Positions 27,677 through 37,500 of a stretch of 64,000 nt of DNA are shown here, piece after piece (within the stretch, counting starts at the first letter, position 1; each line of letters starts with the position of its first letter). The DNA lies in NCBI RefSeq assembly GCF_001412655.1, contig NZ_CP012996.1, forward strand, positions 3,720,001 to 3,784,000. The letters run 5' to 3'. Made by a program: the position numbers and the translations under genes. The notes beneath the pieces were generated by a model. That model did no database searches and was not told where the DNA came from. It worked only from the letters and a program-made list of their open reading frames with translations. Source of the stretch: Pedobacter sp. PACM 27299. Its GTDB lineage: Bacteria; Bacteroidota; Bacteroidia; Sphingobacteriales; Sphingobacteriaceae.

Positions 27677-28309
27677 TTATTGAGCACTAATTTGAAAATA
27701 TCTACTGGTTCCGCTGGAAACATCTACGCTGAAACGCAATACCTGTGGAAGTTCATTCACAGTGGTCATTACCAAAGGAATAAATTCACCTGTTGCGCCA
27801 TCTCTAACCAGTATTTTTTTAGGTTTCTTTTTCTTAATTTTCTTAGCTACATCAGACCAATTCAATGTGACCAGCATTTTTTTTGGTGCGGCAGTTCCGT
27901 TGTGGACTTCTTTGATCAATACCTGTTCTTTATGGTTCAGGTATAAAGGCAGCATTTCGCTCCCGGCAAGCAGGAAAGCCCCAACGCCATATACATCCGT
28001 ATCGTCATAGCCTACTTTATCAGGTGCGGCACCTTGTGCCTGTACATAACCTAACTTCCCATCTGGCTGTACCGCGGTGGTCAACGCTAACCATGCTTTG
28101 TTCAGCACTGGCAGGTACTTTTTGTCTGGAAGCAGCTGGTTGTTCATGCCCCAGGCCATCGCATAACAGATGAAACCGGTGCCACTGGTTTCTTTAGATG
28201 GATAGCTTTCAGGATCTAGTAAGCTGGCGTGCCAGCTTCCATCTCGTTGCTGCAAAGCGGCCAGTTTCTCCGACATCTTCAGGAATAGCCCTTCCAGATT
28301 TTTACGCAT
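27677..28309 (-). CDS. Truncated GH105/GH88-like protein (C-terminal part of the barrel only)
   Basis: Only 210 residues, whereas GH105 unsaturated glucuronyl or galacturonyl hydrolases have about 370 or more. Residues 1-115 align in pattern with the second half of the (alpha/alpha)6 barrel: ALQQRDGSWHASLLDPESY, KETSGTGFICYAMAWG and DVYGVGAFLLAGSEM. The N-terminal half, which carries an essential catalytic Asp in this family, is missing. Residues 130-210 are a Lys-rich beta-type tail (KKIKKKKPKKILVRDGATGEF) that may be the beginning of a DUF4861-like domain. There is no signal peptide. The upstream 430 bp look like a promoter, not lost coding sequence. It is probably inactive as a hydrolase unless it pairs with another protein. 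Confidence 0.65.
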   Translation of the reverse strand: MRKNLEGLFLKMSEKLAALQQRDGSWHASLLDPESYPSKETSGTGFICYAMAWGMNNQLLPDKKYLPVLNKAWLALTTAVQPDGKLGYVQAQGAAPDKVGYDDTDVYGVGAFLLAGSEMLPLYLNHKEQVLIKEVHNGTAAPKKMLVTLNWSDVAKKIKKKKPKKILVRDGATGEFIPLVMTTVNELPQVLRFSVDVSSGTSRYFQISAQ

Positions 28310-28549
28310 TGGTTTAATTTGGTGTCTACCTACTCTATTGGTGTTTACTTCATTTATTTTGTGCTGTGATCAATTCAGGACTGCTCATTATTGTGCATCC
28401 AGTATATTGCTTTAAGCCAAAAATGTAATAGTTTTCACAAAGCCAAGGATCGCTGCCCATAGGCTTTACCATTCTCCATCATTCTGGTTCTATAGCTAAT
28501 ATTACGTCAGGAAAGAGATTTTAAAAAAGAATTTACGCACTGATATAAC

Positions 28550-28561
28550 GCAAACGTTTGC
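28550..28561. promoter_or_regulatory. LacI-family operator palindrome, proximal
   Basis: GCAAACGTTTGC is a perfect 12-bp palindrome with the central CG typical of LacI/GalR operators. It sits about 240 bp upstream of the GH105-like start. Confidence 0.55.
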
Positions 28562-28670
28562 AGAGTGTAGCAGCAGCTTTTAATTCCATGCTTTCTCTCC
28601 AATCATTCAGGAACAGATCCTACTGTTAAAGACAGATTACGCTTACAAAACGGGGCCGTTTTACTGAAAA

Positions 28671-28714
28671 GAGAAATATCCCTAGCCTTAAGTAATTAAG
28701 AGTAGGGATATCTC
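28671..28714 (-). terminator. Terminator of the GMC oxidoreductase operon
   Basis: GAGAAATATCCCTA (28671-28684) pairs with TAGGGATATCTC (28703-28714) with one bulged A, and an inner stem CTTAA/TTAAG lies in the loop. On the minus strand a T-rich stretch follows. It lies 26 bp beyond the small-subunit stop codon. Confidence 0.6.
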
Positions 28715-28717
28715 TAC

Positions 28718-28729
28718 GCAAACGTTTGT
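28718..28729. promoter_or_regulatory. LacI-family operator palindrome, distal
   Basis: GCAAACGTTTGT differs from the perfect palindrome at 28550 only in the last base and shares the preceding AC. Its centre is 168 bp from the other, which is 16 turns of B-DNA, suited to repression by looping. Confidence 0.5.
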
Positions 28730-28739
28730 TTACCTGTAT

Positions 28740-29303
28740 TTAGGCCCAGGATTTGTCTCCTTTTTTATAGGGAACACTCCCTTCAAATCGCCCAGGCGCA
28801 GCCACATAACGCATGGCTTTTGTTGCGCCTATTTCAGAAGTAAAATATCCGAAAAAGGCCAGCTGCTTCATCATGGTAAAATAATGAGATGGCAAATCTC
28901 CCTTGTTCGCCTGATGGACTTTTGCTGCTTTATCCAATGCGAGCAGCAGGGACAAGCGCTGAGGGGAGCTTGCTTTTAGAAAATCGGTACCATGCATTTT
29001 TTTACAGGCTGCATCCAACTGTATGATTCCTTCCTTAAAGACTTTCTGATCTTTTTCTTCATAACAATCCTCCACAATCACGGTCATGAATGCGCCAACT
29101 TTTGCCGCTTTTGCACCTGGGCTTTTGGCTGTATCTGGCAATATTGTATCGGCTACTTCGTCTAAAAAATCCTGATCCTGCTTCGTAAATAAGGTCTGCT
29201 TTGCTCCTTTTTTAGGGCTGCAGCCAGTCAGCAGTACATCAGCGCCAATCATCGCCCCACCCGTGAGCAGAGCGATCATTTTCAAAAGTTCTCTTCTATC
29301 CAT
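28740..29303 (-). CDS. Gluconate 2-dehydrogenase subunit 3-like Tat lipoprotein
   Basis: A 187-residue protein with a twin-arginine start (MDRRELLKM) and a lipobox-like VLLTGC near residue 28, so it is probably a Tat-exported lipoprotein. The mature part matches the gluconate_2-dh3 pattern: TKQDQDFLDEVADTILPDT, SPGAKAAKVGAFMTVIVEDCY and FFGYFTSEIGATKAM. Such small subunits help export and stabilise the flavin-bearing large subunit encoded just upstream; the genes are 4 bp apart. No cytochrome c subunit gene is adjacent, so the electron acceptor is not visible here. Confidence 0.9.
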   Translation of the reverse strand: MDRRELLKMIALLTGGAMIGADVLLTGCSPKKGAKQTLFTKQDQDFLDEVADTILPDTAKSPGAKAAKVGAFMTVIVEDCYEEKDQKVFKEGIIQLDAACKKMHGTDFLKASSPQRLSLLLALDKAAKVHQANKGDLPSHYFTMMKQLAFFGYFTSEIGATKAMRYVAAPGRFEGSVPYKKGDKSWA

Positions 29304-29307
29304 AAAA

Positions 29308-30987
29308 TCAGCTGTTATTTTTCTTTAGTTCAGACACGGCATGGTCCGCTGCCCTGGCGGTTAAAGCCATATAAGTAAGGGATGGATTCTGACAGGCAGA
29401 GGAGGTCATGCAAGCACCATCGGTCACATAAACATTGGTACAATCCCATACCTGGTTCCATTTATTCAGCACTGAAGTTTTAGGATCTCTGCCCATTCTT
29501 GCGGTCCCCATTTCATGAATTCCGTGTCCTAAAGCATGGCCACCATCATAGGTATTTACGTTTTTCACGCCAGAAGCTTCCAGCATAGCACGCATTTCTT
29601 CCTGCATATCTTTACGCATTTTCAGCTCATTCTCTTTCATTTCTGCATCCATATTCAGTACTGGCAGTCCCCATTTGTCTTTCACATTTTTATCGAGTGA
29701 TACTCTATTTTCATGATAGGGAAGTATTTCACCGAATCCGGTGGCACCGATTGTCCATTGCCCAGGTTCGGTTAAAGCATCTTTTAAGTCGCCGCCAAGC
29801 TGTAATTCGGCAATCTCTCTGCCCCATCCTTGTCGGCCGGCACCTCCCTGATAACCGAAACCACGCAAGTAATCCCGTTTATCACCGCCTAGATTAACGA
29901 ATCTGGGGATGTAAAACCCATTCGCTCTTCTGCCATACACATACTGGTCTTCAAAGCCTTCTACTGTTCCTGAGGCTCCAATATTATAGTGGTGGTCCAT
30001 CACATTGTGTCCCAACTCCCCACTGCTGCTGCCCATACCTTCCGGCCAGACCTCCGTAGCGGAATTCATCAGAATCCAGGCTGTATTTAAAGTCGAGGCG
30101 CATAGAAAAATTATTTTACTTTTAAACTCGATAGTTTGATTGGTTTCGGTATCCAAGATCTCTACACCAGTTGCCTTTTTAGTATCCTTATCGTACAATA
30201 CCTCTTTTACCAATGAGTAAGGACGAACGGTCAGATTTCCTGTTTTCATGGCCGCGGGTAACGTAGAAGATTGCGTGCTAAAATATCCACCAAAAGGACA
30301 TCCTTCCCAGCAGCGGTTTCTAAACTGGCATTTTGTTCTGCCTGGAATCTCGGCGGTCAGGTTGGCTACCCTTCCAATGATTAAATGTCTTTTTTCATGG
30401 TATTCTTTTTTTATCCTTTCGGCGATGTCTTTTTCCACGCAATTCAATTCCATAGGTGGCAAAAACTGACCATCGGGCAATTGCGGAAGCTGTTCAATAG
30501 AGCCGCTGATTCCTGCAAATTTCTCTACATGGTCATACCATGGAGCGAGGTCATCATAACCAATTGGCCATGGCACACCCACATTATCTTTTTCATTCGC
30601 TTCGAAATCCATCGGACTCCATCGGTAAGATTGCCTTCCCCATAAGATAGAGCGGCCGCCCATTCGATAGCTGCGCCACCAGGTAAAAGGTTTGGTTTCT
30701 GTATAAGGACAATCCTTTTCATTTGCCCATCCATCCATGACTTCTTCGGCAGCTGCCCAACCCCGGTGAATCACCGGATTATTCTTTTTCTGTTCTTGTG
30801 TGGTACGTCCGCGATGTTCCATTTCCCAGGGATTTTTCTGAGCGGTTTTATAATCTTTAACATGATCATAAGGCCCTCCCCGTTCTAACATGATTACTTT
30901 TAGTCCCTTTTCACAGAGTTCTTTTGCGGCCCAACCTCCGCTTATGCCGGAACCGACAACAATGGCATCGTAAGTGTTATTTTCCAA
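29308..30987 (-). CDS. GMC-family FAD-dependent oxidoreductase (TTG start)
   Basis: A 559-residue flavoprotein. The FAD motif VVGSGISGGWAAKELCEKG is at residues about 11-29, the GMC signature MGGRSILWGRQ near 112, and the C-terminal active-site region has HALGHGIHEMGTARMG and the conserved SACQNPSLTYMAL. A cysteine cluster (CQFRNRCWEGCPFGG) resembles the one in membrane gluconate/fructose dehydrogenase large subunits. There is no signal peptide of its own; it is presumably exported with the Tat-bearing small subunit. The start codon is TTG at 30987: a TAA lies six codons upstream in frame and the next Met is inside the FAD domain. In Bacteroidota such pairs oxidise sugars or sugar alcohols, possibly to 3-keto derivatives; the substrate is unknown. 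Confidence 0.92.
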   Translation of the reverse strand: MENNTYDAIVVGSGISGGWAAKELCEKGLKVIMLERGGPYDHVKDYKTAQKNPWEMEHRGRTTQEQKKNNPVIHRGWAAAEEVMDGWANEKDCPYTETKPFTWWRSYRMGGRSILWGRQSYRWSPMDFEANEKDNVGVPWPIGYDDLAPWYDHVEKFAGISGSIEQLPQLPDGQFLPPMELNCVEKDIAERIKKEYHEKRHLIIGRVANLTAEIPGRTKCQFRNRCWEGCPFGGYFSTQSSTLPAAMKTGNLTVRPYSLVKEVLYDKDTKKATGVEILDTETNQTIEFKSKIIFLCASTLNTAWILMNSATEVWPEGMGSSSGELGHNVMDHHYNIGASGTVEGFEDQYVYGRRANGFYIPRFVNLGGDKRDYLRGFGYQGGAGRQGWGREIAELQLGGDLKDALTEPGQWTIGATGFGEILPYHENRVSLDKNVKDKWGLPVLNMDAEMKENELKMRKDMQEEMRAMLEASGVKNVNTYDGGHALGHGIHEMGTARMGRDPKTSVLNKWNQVWDCTNVYVTDGACMTSSACQNPSLTYMALTARAADHAVSELKKNNS

Positions 30988-31174
30988 TTTGTGTGTGGTT
31001 TATTTTAATTAAATCGCCTGCACCCATCCTTAACGTAATTTTAAATGTACCTAATTACCATACTCCTATTCAACTGTTATATGGCTAAAAAAATATGTTA
31101 TCTGATCAATTATTAGAATAAATACCCTTATTTTAGGTTAGAATAGCAGATGACCAACACACAAAACAGCTTTA

Positions 31175-32020
31175 ATGAAAACATTAATACAAAAAATTTA
31201 TGTGGAAGAACACCATTCTTTTGCTTGCCGGACTTATAAAACACCCAATTTTGAAACGGCCTGGCACAAGCATCTGGAATGTGAATTGATCCTGATCACT
31301 GCAGGAAATGGGACAGCTTTAATCGGTGATTACATTGGAGAATATAAGGAAGGGGATGTGTTTTTCCTGCAGAGTAATGTGCCGCATTGGTTCAGAAAAT
31401 TGCAGAATAACGCCATTGGCAGTGCCATTGTCCTACAGTTTTTAAGTGAGTTCTGGGGCGATGATTTTTTATCCTTACCGGAGATGAAACCTATTGCAAG
31501 GTTATTAAGACAGGAAAACACCGGGATTCAGCTACAGGGAACTTTATCTATGGAGATCACTGCCATCATCCGTCAACTAGAATATGCGGAAGGTCTGGAT
31601 CGCATTCAGCTCCTTTTGAATGCGATGCTGCGCATCGGTAGCTCTGCTGAATACAAGGTCATCACCATGGCGAGCAGCACAGGAAATAGCTCTGCGGAGA
31701 ATTCAGTCATAGAAACCATCATTGATTACTCCTTTAAGCACTTCCAAAGTCCCATCTCCCTAAAGGAAATCTCCGGAATCACCAATATGTCTATTCCTGC
31801 TTTTTGCCGTTTTTTTAAGCGCAACATTAAAAAAAGCTATCTAGATTTCCTCAAAGAGATTAGAATTGGCCATGCCTGTAAACTATTAAGGGATACGGAT
31901 CGTGCAATTTTAGACATCTGTTACAACAGCGGTTACAATAGCTGGGCGAATTTTAGTAAACAATTCAAGGTGGTCTCGAAACTCAATCCTTCAGCCTATA
32001 GAAAGCAGTATAAAAAATAA
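31175..32020 (+). CDS. AraC-family transcriptional regulator with cupin sensor domain
   Basis: A 281-residue protein. Residues about 20-90 are an AraC-type cupin (WHKHLECELILITAGNGTALIGD and KEGDVFFLQSNVPHWFR). The C-terminal ~100 residues carry two helix-turn-helix motifs (ISLKEISGITNMSIPAFCRFFKR and AILDICYNSGYNSWANFSKQFK). It is divergent from the GMC oxidoreductase operon, with 187 bp between them, so it most likely controls that operon in response to a sugar. A terminator follows it. Confidence 0.9.
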   Translation: MKTLIQKIYVEEHHSFACRTYKTPNFETAWHKHLECELILITAGNGTALIGDYIGEYKEGDVFFLQSNVPHWFRKLQNNAIGSAIVLQFLSEFWGDDFLSLPEMKPIARLLRQENTGIQLQGTLSMEITAIIRQLEYAEGLDRIQLLLNAMLRIGSSAEYKVITMASSTGNSSAENSVIETIIDYSFKHFQSPISLKEISGITNMSIPAFCRFFKRNIKKSYLDFLKEIRIGHACKLLRDTDRAILDICYNSGYNSWANFSKQFKVVSKLNPSAYRKQYKK

Positions 32021-32046
32021 GGCTGGTGGTCAAATACTTTCAATAA

Positions 32047-32082
32047 AAAAACTCCCTTGAAACGTATTTCAAAGGAGTTTTT
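32047..32082. terminator. Bidirectional terminator
   Basis: Arms of 16 bases with one mismatch (32047-32062 and 32067-32082) surround a CGTA loop and have A and T tracts at the two sides. It lies between the converging AraC and phosphoesterase genes. Confidence 0.85.
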
Positions 32083-32112
32083 AAATGATTATTCCTGTTT
32101 TATCTGATCATC

Positions 32113-33066
32113 CTAACCGATTTTGATCATCCTGTCCGAAATCACTGGCGTAGTTGGATAACCTGGATAATCTGAACCTGCGTATTCCTTACTGCCATCC
32201 ATATAGGTAGAACTTTTCCCTTTTACCTTCATCGTTCCATTGGCATAAATCGTCACCAATGCCCAAAGCGGATCCTTTGTATGCGCAAATTCATAATCTC
32301 TCCCTTTCCTGCCAAACTGATAAGCGGCGCTATTGATCTGAATGTAATTGATGCCATTGTATACGTTATGGTAATCTTCATGATTGTGTCCACTAAAAAC
32401 AGCTTTGATCTTTTCAAAACCGGCCTTTTTATTGGTTCTCTCAAAAAGCAGGCGCAGCATGGCACCTTCTCGGATTCCATCCAGGTCGTTATCAATTCCC
32501 TGGTGACAAAAGATCATCACTGGCAAATTGGTGCTTTCCAATTCATTTTTGAGCCATTGGTACTGGGTCGAACTGATTGACCTGGGATAACCTTTAGACG
32601 TATCATTCGCTGGTCTTTCATTTCCATTTAAGATGATAAAATGATAGCCCTTCAAATCAAATGAATAATAAATCCCTTTTGACTTCCAGAAATCTACCAC
32701 CTGATCATGGCTAAAACCTCCATCCACATCATGGTTACCGATGACGTGGTGCTTTTCGCCATTAAATTTATCCCAGGTTTCCATCAGCGTTTTGTTTGCG
32801 GGTTTAGGCGTACAAAAATCGCCGATTTGCAGGATAAAATCAGGCTTTACGCTATTCATTTCTTCCACGAAAGCCTTTACTCTGGCTACCCCATCTTTAA
32901 TCAGGTCATGGTGTAAATCCGTGAGTAAGCCAAAACTTAAAACTGCTTTTGCAGGGAGTTCTGAGGCGATTCCAGCAGCGGCCTCCAAAGGAAGTGCATG
33001 AAGTCCTGCCACTCCTGCCAGCATCAATCCTTGCTTTAAAAAACTTCTTCTTTCTTGCATTTCCAT
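32113..33066 (-). CDS. Tat-exported calcineurin-like metallophosphoesterase
   Basis: A 317-residue protein with a twin-arginine signal (QERRSFLKQGLMLAG). The metal-binding motifs are in order: LTDLHHD, QIGDFCTP, VIGNHDVDGG, FCHQGID and FSGHNHEDYH. The length and motif spacing fit single-domain phosphodiesterases of the calcineurin superfamily. It would act in the periplasm. The gene starts one base after the SusD stop, so it is the third gene of a SusC-SusD-phosphoesterase operon. This suggests that the SusC/SusD pair imports a phosphorylated organic compound which this enzyme dephosphorylates. Confidence 0.92.
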   Translation of the reverse strand: MEMQERRSFLKQGLMLAGVAGLHALPLEAAAGIASELPAKAVLSFGLLTDLHHDLIKDGVARVKAFVEEMNSVKPDFILQIGDFCTPKPANKTLMETWDKFNGEKHHVIGNHDVDGGFSHDQVVDFWKSKGIYYSFDLKGYHFIILNGNERPANDTSKGYPRSISSTQYQWLKNELESTNLPVMIFCHQGIDNDLDGIREGAMLRLLFERTNKKAGFEKIKAVFSGHNHEDYHNVYNGINYIQINSAAYQFGRKGRDYEFAHTKDPLWALVTIYANGTMKVKGKSSTYMDGSKEYAGSDYPGYPTTPVISDRMIKIG

Positions 33067-33067
33067 T

Positions 33068-34576
33068 CTATTTTACTGCCCAGGTTAGTCCATTTTGATT
33101 GTCCGCTCCAGCAAATTGACGCTGCAATGCGGCTTTTAAATTTACATCATTTACGGTATATTCTCCTGTTGGATAAGCCCATCTTGTTGGAATCAAATTA
33201 TTATTGGCATTGGCTGGACCAATATCAAACTTAGGAACTCCTGTTCTTCTGTAGTTGTAATAAGCCTCACGACCAGAATTCTGAAAGAAAGCTACATATT
33301 TTTGTTCCAGAATCTGATCCAAGCCTGCTTTAGTATTTCCAACATAGGCATTTTTTGTCAGGAAAGCTGAAATTACAGTGGGGCTGGTGATGCCATAAAA
33401 CTTGATGGATTCGGTGATGCCCTGTTCGTAATAACTGGCTGCATTTCCTGTTGTCCAGCCTCTGTTGATGCCTTCGGCGATGATAAAATTAGTTTCATAG
33501 GCACCCAGCTGAACCGCAGGAATCCCTGAAGGTGAAGAAAGCCAGTAGTCAAAATTGATCATACTCAGTTTTCCGGCAATGGCCTGATCTTTTAAGGTAG
33601 TCTGCAATTCGCCGGTGCGTCCTCCTTTAAATGAGCTGAATTGACTGGCATAACCAGGGTCACCACTTAATTTGGCAGAATCAGTCGGCAAGGCCACTAC
33701 GAATACCCTTGGGTCATTTGTTTTGGTCAGAATGTTCATATAAGTTGCTCCCAGATTATTCCGAAGGTCCTTTTTCAATACGACACCATTGGTTGGCCAT
33801 AGCGGATAGTTATTGGAAACATTCGAAGTATTGTAAACCAGCTGGAAATTATCCGCATTGCTCAGGATCAATGGGTATTTGGCGGGATTGGCTACAATTG
33901 CAGCAAACTGTTCTTTTATTTTCAAATCCGGCGTATCATCGGCACGTTTACTTAAAGAGATCAATACCCTCAGGTGTAAGGAGTTGACCAATTTCTGCCA
34001 TTTGGCAAGATCACCACCATAAAAGAAATCACCATCCACCTTGGCCTGTGCCAATACAAAGGGCGTTAAATCCGTATTTGCTTCTTCCAGCAATTGCAGC
34101 GACTGGCGATAAACTTCTTTTTGTTCATCATATTTAGGCTTAAAATTAGCTTCTGATGCCCCTTTTAAGGCTTCACTCATCGGAATATCGCCAAACATTT
34201 CCGTGGCAGAGATGAAGAAATAAGCTTTAAAAAACTTGGCCAGCGCCAGGTATGCTGTAGCAGGCTGTCCTACCCTCATCGCTTCGATTTCCATGCGCTG
34301 CACATTTCTCAATTGCGTATAAGCTGCATAATCCGAGGTGGTCCAATTGTAAGACTGGTTTCCATAGTAAGCTTCGTTCATTACCATAAACTGGTTATGG
34401 CGCTGATCTGTAGTCCATGGTGCCTGCGAGCTGTTTAGCAGTAAGCCTGTAAAAATCAACTTCGGCGAGACATTTAGGATGGCAGCAGGATCTTTTTGCA
34501 ATGCTTCCGTTTTTTTGCAGGAAGAAGATGCGATGATCAGCATACCTGCTAATATTGAATATATTTTAGTTTTCAT
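33068..34576 (-). CDS. SusD-like_2 family outer-membrane lipoprotein
   Basis: The frame is open from 34600, but the ATG at 34576 gives a proper lipoprotein signal (SILAGMLIIASSSCKK) and no overlap with SusC, so 502 residues are preferred. The sequence matches the SusD-like_2 subgroup, not classical RagB/SusD: QRMEIEAMRVGQPATAYLALAKFFKAYFF, split as RMEIEAMR and ALAKFFKAYFF, then TEMFGDIPMSEAL and a C-terminal YETNFIIAEGINRG. This subgroup pairs with SusC receptors for diverse non-glycan substrates as well as glycans. It is followed directly by the Tat phosphoesterase. Confidence 0.92.
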   Translation of the reverse strand: MKTKIYSILAGMLIIASSSCKKTEALQKDPAAILNVSPKLIFTGLLLNSSQAPWTTDQRHNQFMVMNEAYYGNQSYNWTTSDYAAYTQLRNVQRMEIEAMRVGQPATAYLALAKFFKAYFFISATEMFGDIPMSEALKGASEANFKPKYDEQKEVYRQSLQLLEEANTDLTPFVLAQAKVDGDFFYGGDLAKWQKLVNSLHLRVLISLSKRADDTPDLKIKEQFAAIVANPAKYPLILSNADNFQLVYNTSNVSNNYPLWPTNGVVLKKDLRNNLGATYMNILTKTNDPRVFVVALPTDSAKLSGDPGYASQFSSFKGGRTGELQTTLKDQAIAGKLSMINFDYWLSSPSGIPAVQLGAYETNFIIAEGINRGWTTGNAASYYEQGITESIKFYGITSPTVISAFLTKNAYVGNTKAGLDQILEQKYVAFFQNSGREAYYNYRRTGVPKFDIGPANANNNLIPTRWAYPTGEYTVNDVNLKAALQRQFAGADNQNGLTWAVK

Positions 34577-34586
34577 AAGTCTAATT

Positions 34587-37500
34587 TTAGAAAGTAACAT
34601 TTAAGTTGAGACCAAAGCTTTTTACCGATGGCGTCTGCAATCCGGCTCCGGATATAAACTGATCCAGGTCCATATTTCTGGTTCCTTTACCTGTGAAATA
34701 AAGGAGGTTTCTACCTACTAATGATAGACTTGCTGCACTCACAATCTTTGTTCTTTGCATGAAGCTTGCTGGCACACTATAGGTCAGCACCACTTCTCTC
34801 AGCTTCACAAATGTTCTGCTGCGCATCAGTTCATGGTTTGATCTGTTAAAGTTTCTGGCCCAGGTCTGGTACAATACCGGCACATCATTATTGGCAAAAA
34901 CGCGGGTATCAGAAATCACATTACCATCCTGATCGGTATTTAAAGCACCGCTAACGATCTTTAACCCATCTGTCATCACACTGCCTTTCCAGCTGGAATT
35001 TGCTCTGTTCTGCCAGTCCAGCAAACGGTAAGGGCTATCAGATGCTGGGGCAGTTCCGGAGTTCCATTGAGAATCATCCACTGCATTTGCAATCTTTCCT
35101 CCAAAACGACCATCCACCTGGAAGCTCAATCCGATGTTTTTGTATTTGAAGGAGTTGTTGATACTCGCTACAAAATTATTATCGCTATAGCCAACAAGGC
35201 TTCTATAAGGATTTAAAGCAGGTAATCCATTTGTACCTACAATCATTTTTCCGTTAGGATCACGCTGGAAATCGGTAATAAAATAACCATCGGCTCTATC
35301 TCCTACTTTGATCAGTCCATCTCTTTCCAGGATACCGTCAATTTTATTCAGCCAGCGGTGATTTGTTGACCAGTTCAGCACTACATTCCATAAGAAATCG
35401 GTGGTCTTTACCGGACTTCCGTCTACCGTTAATTCCAGTCCTTTTCTCACATAAGTGAACGCATTTTTTTGAGTAGAAGTCACTCCTGAAGTCGGACTCA
35501 CCGTTAGGTTGACAATTTCCGGCCCTTCAATATTATAGAATGCGGCGGCATCAAATCCGATCCTGTTGTTTAAGAATCTGGCTTCCAGTCCTACCTCTGT
35601 TGTTTTCACCCTTGCGGCTAAAATGTCAGGATTGGTCAGCACGCCACTATAGGTTACCCCTGTATTGTTGTTCCATCTGGTGGAATAAGGCGTATACGTG
35701 GAATTCAGTTTGTAGATGTCGTATTGGGCATCTTCTTTGGCAAGATCAGAGGCTACATTGGCATAAGAACCTCTCATTTTCAGGAAAGAGATCTCTTTTG
35801 GCAGCTCAATCATTTGAGAAATCACGGCACTTAAAGACGCTGAAGGGTAGAAATAGGCATTGTGTTTTTCAGGCAAAGTACTTGATTTATCATACCTGCC
35901 TGTTAAGTTCAGGAACAAATAGTTCTTATAATCAAGGTCGATCAAACCGTAGGTACTGGCGACTTGTCTGTGCCCATAATCGTTGGTTGGCACCGAAGGC
36001 AGCACAGTATTGGCCAGGTCATATACCCCTGGAACGATCAGTCCACCATTAGTACTTGCACTTAATGAGCTAACTTTTACGGTTCTTAAATTTGCAAAAA
36101 CTGAGGATTTGAATCCAAAATCTTTAAATCTATCGGCATAGCTGAATGAAGCTTCTGTATTGTTTTCCCAGAACTTATCGTACACTTCCTGGTAGCCACC
36201 TACTTGATTTACACCATCATTATAGAAGTTCCCTGATACCGGAATTCGCTTAGTGCGGGATCTGTTCCAGGTACTCACATTACTTCTCAGGTTAAAATTC
36301 AACTTATCGGTAATGCTGTATTTCATGGAAAGATGTCCGTAGATATCGTCTTTTGCATAGCTGTGCAAGTTTTCATAAGCCGTAAAATACGGGTTGTTAT
36401 AAATCGTATATTCTCTGTTATACTGCTGAATATTTTCCTGACCAGGTTTCCAGTAATTCTGAAGGTCTCTGACATCGTAATCTGCGCCACCCCAGATGTT
36501 CATCAGGTATACATAGCTGTTAGGGCCATAATTGGCATCCGGATAATTTGGGGTAATCTGTTTATTGTAATTGATATTGGCTTCAAACCTTACCTTTTTA
36601 CCTGCGTTTAATCCGCCAGAGAAATTAAAGTTTGTACTGCCCAATTTGGTATTTGGCACGGTACCGCGCTGCAGCATCTGCGAGAGCGAGACACGCATAT
36701 CCCCGACTTCACTTTTGGTAGAGATGGCTATATTATTTGTGCTCAGCAATCCATCACGCAGGAAGTTTTTCAGGTTATCTTTTCCCCTGGCGAGCCATGG
36801 GATAGGTACCAGTGCTTTGGTAACCGGATCTATTGGGCTATTGTATTGATTGATCAGCTGACCTTCAAACCTTGGTCCCCATACAAAATAGTCATTGTCG
36901 TTGATCCCACCACCTTTTCCATCTTTAAATTCGTACTTGAAATTATCACCAGCACCATAAGCTGTCTGGTAATCAGGAATCGCATTGTAACCGGTCTGTA
37001 GTTGTGTACTGGAATTGAAGTCGACAGTAAAGCCTTTATTGATGGATCCACCTTTTTTTGTGGTGATCAGGATTGCACCTCTCTGACCGCGGCTACCATA
37101 TAATGCCGCGGCATTGGCACCTTTTAATACCGAGTAAGTTTCAATATCATCCGGACTTAAATTCCAGGAATCTGAGCTGATGGGCACGCCATCTACTACG
37201 ATCAGTACCCCAGACTGGCCTCTCAGGTAGATCCCGGCATCTCCGAACAGGTTGGCACTTGGGGTAATTGTCAGACCGGCAACTTTTCCGGTCAGCGAGC
37301 TGATCCCATTAGGCTCCCTTGCCTTTACCAGGTCGCTTCCTTTTACTTCCTGAACGGAATAGCCTACTGCTTTTTTCTCCTTTTTAATACCGAGTGCAGT
37401 CACCACCACATCATCCAGCGATTTACTATCGCTCTGTAAAACGATGTTATTTGCAGAGATACTGCCTACTTTTACTTGTTTAGTCTTGTAGCCGATCGAT

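Larger units (their letters stand above)
28310..28739. promoter_or_regulatory. 430-bp gene-free control region upstream of the GH105-like/DUF2264 operon
   Basis: No coding frame is evident on either strand. It contains two near-identical LacI-type palindromes 168 bp apart, the terminator of the GMC operon and a small hairpin AAAACGG/CCGTTTT at 28647-28662. I found no TAnnTTTG box for the downstream minus-strand operon, so the promoter position is unknown. Confidence 0.5.

Noticed and set aside
35540..36052. A 170-residue plus-strand reading frame inside the SusC gene
   Set aside because: It lies fully antisense to well-conserved SusC sequence and has an odd Arg/Cys/Trp-rich composition without any family motif; it is a shadow frame.
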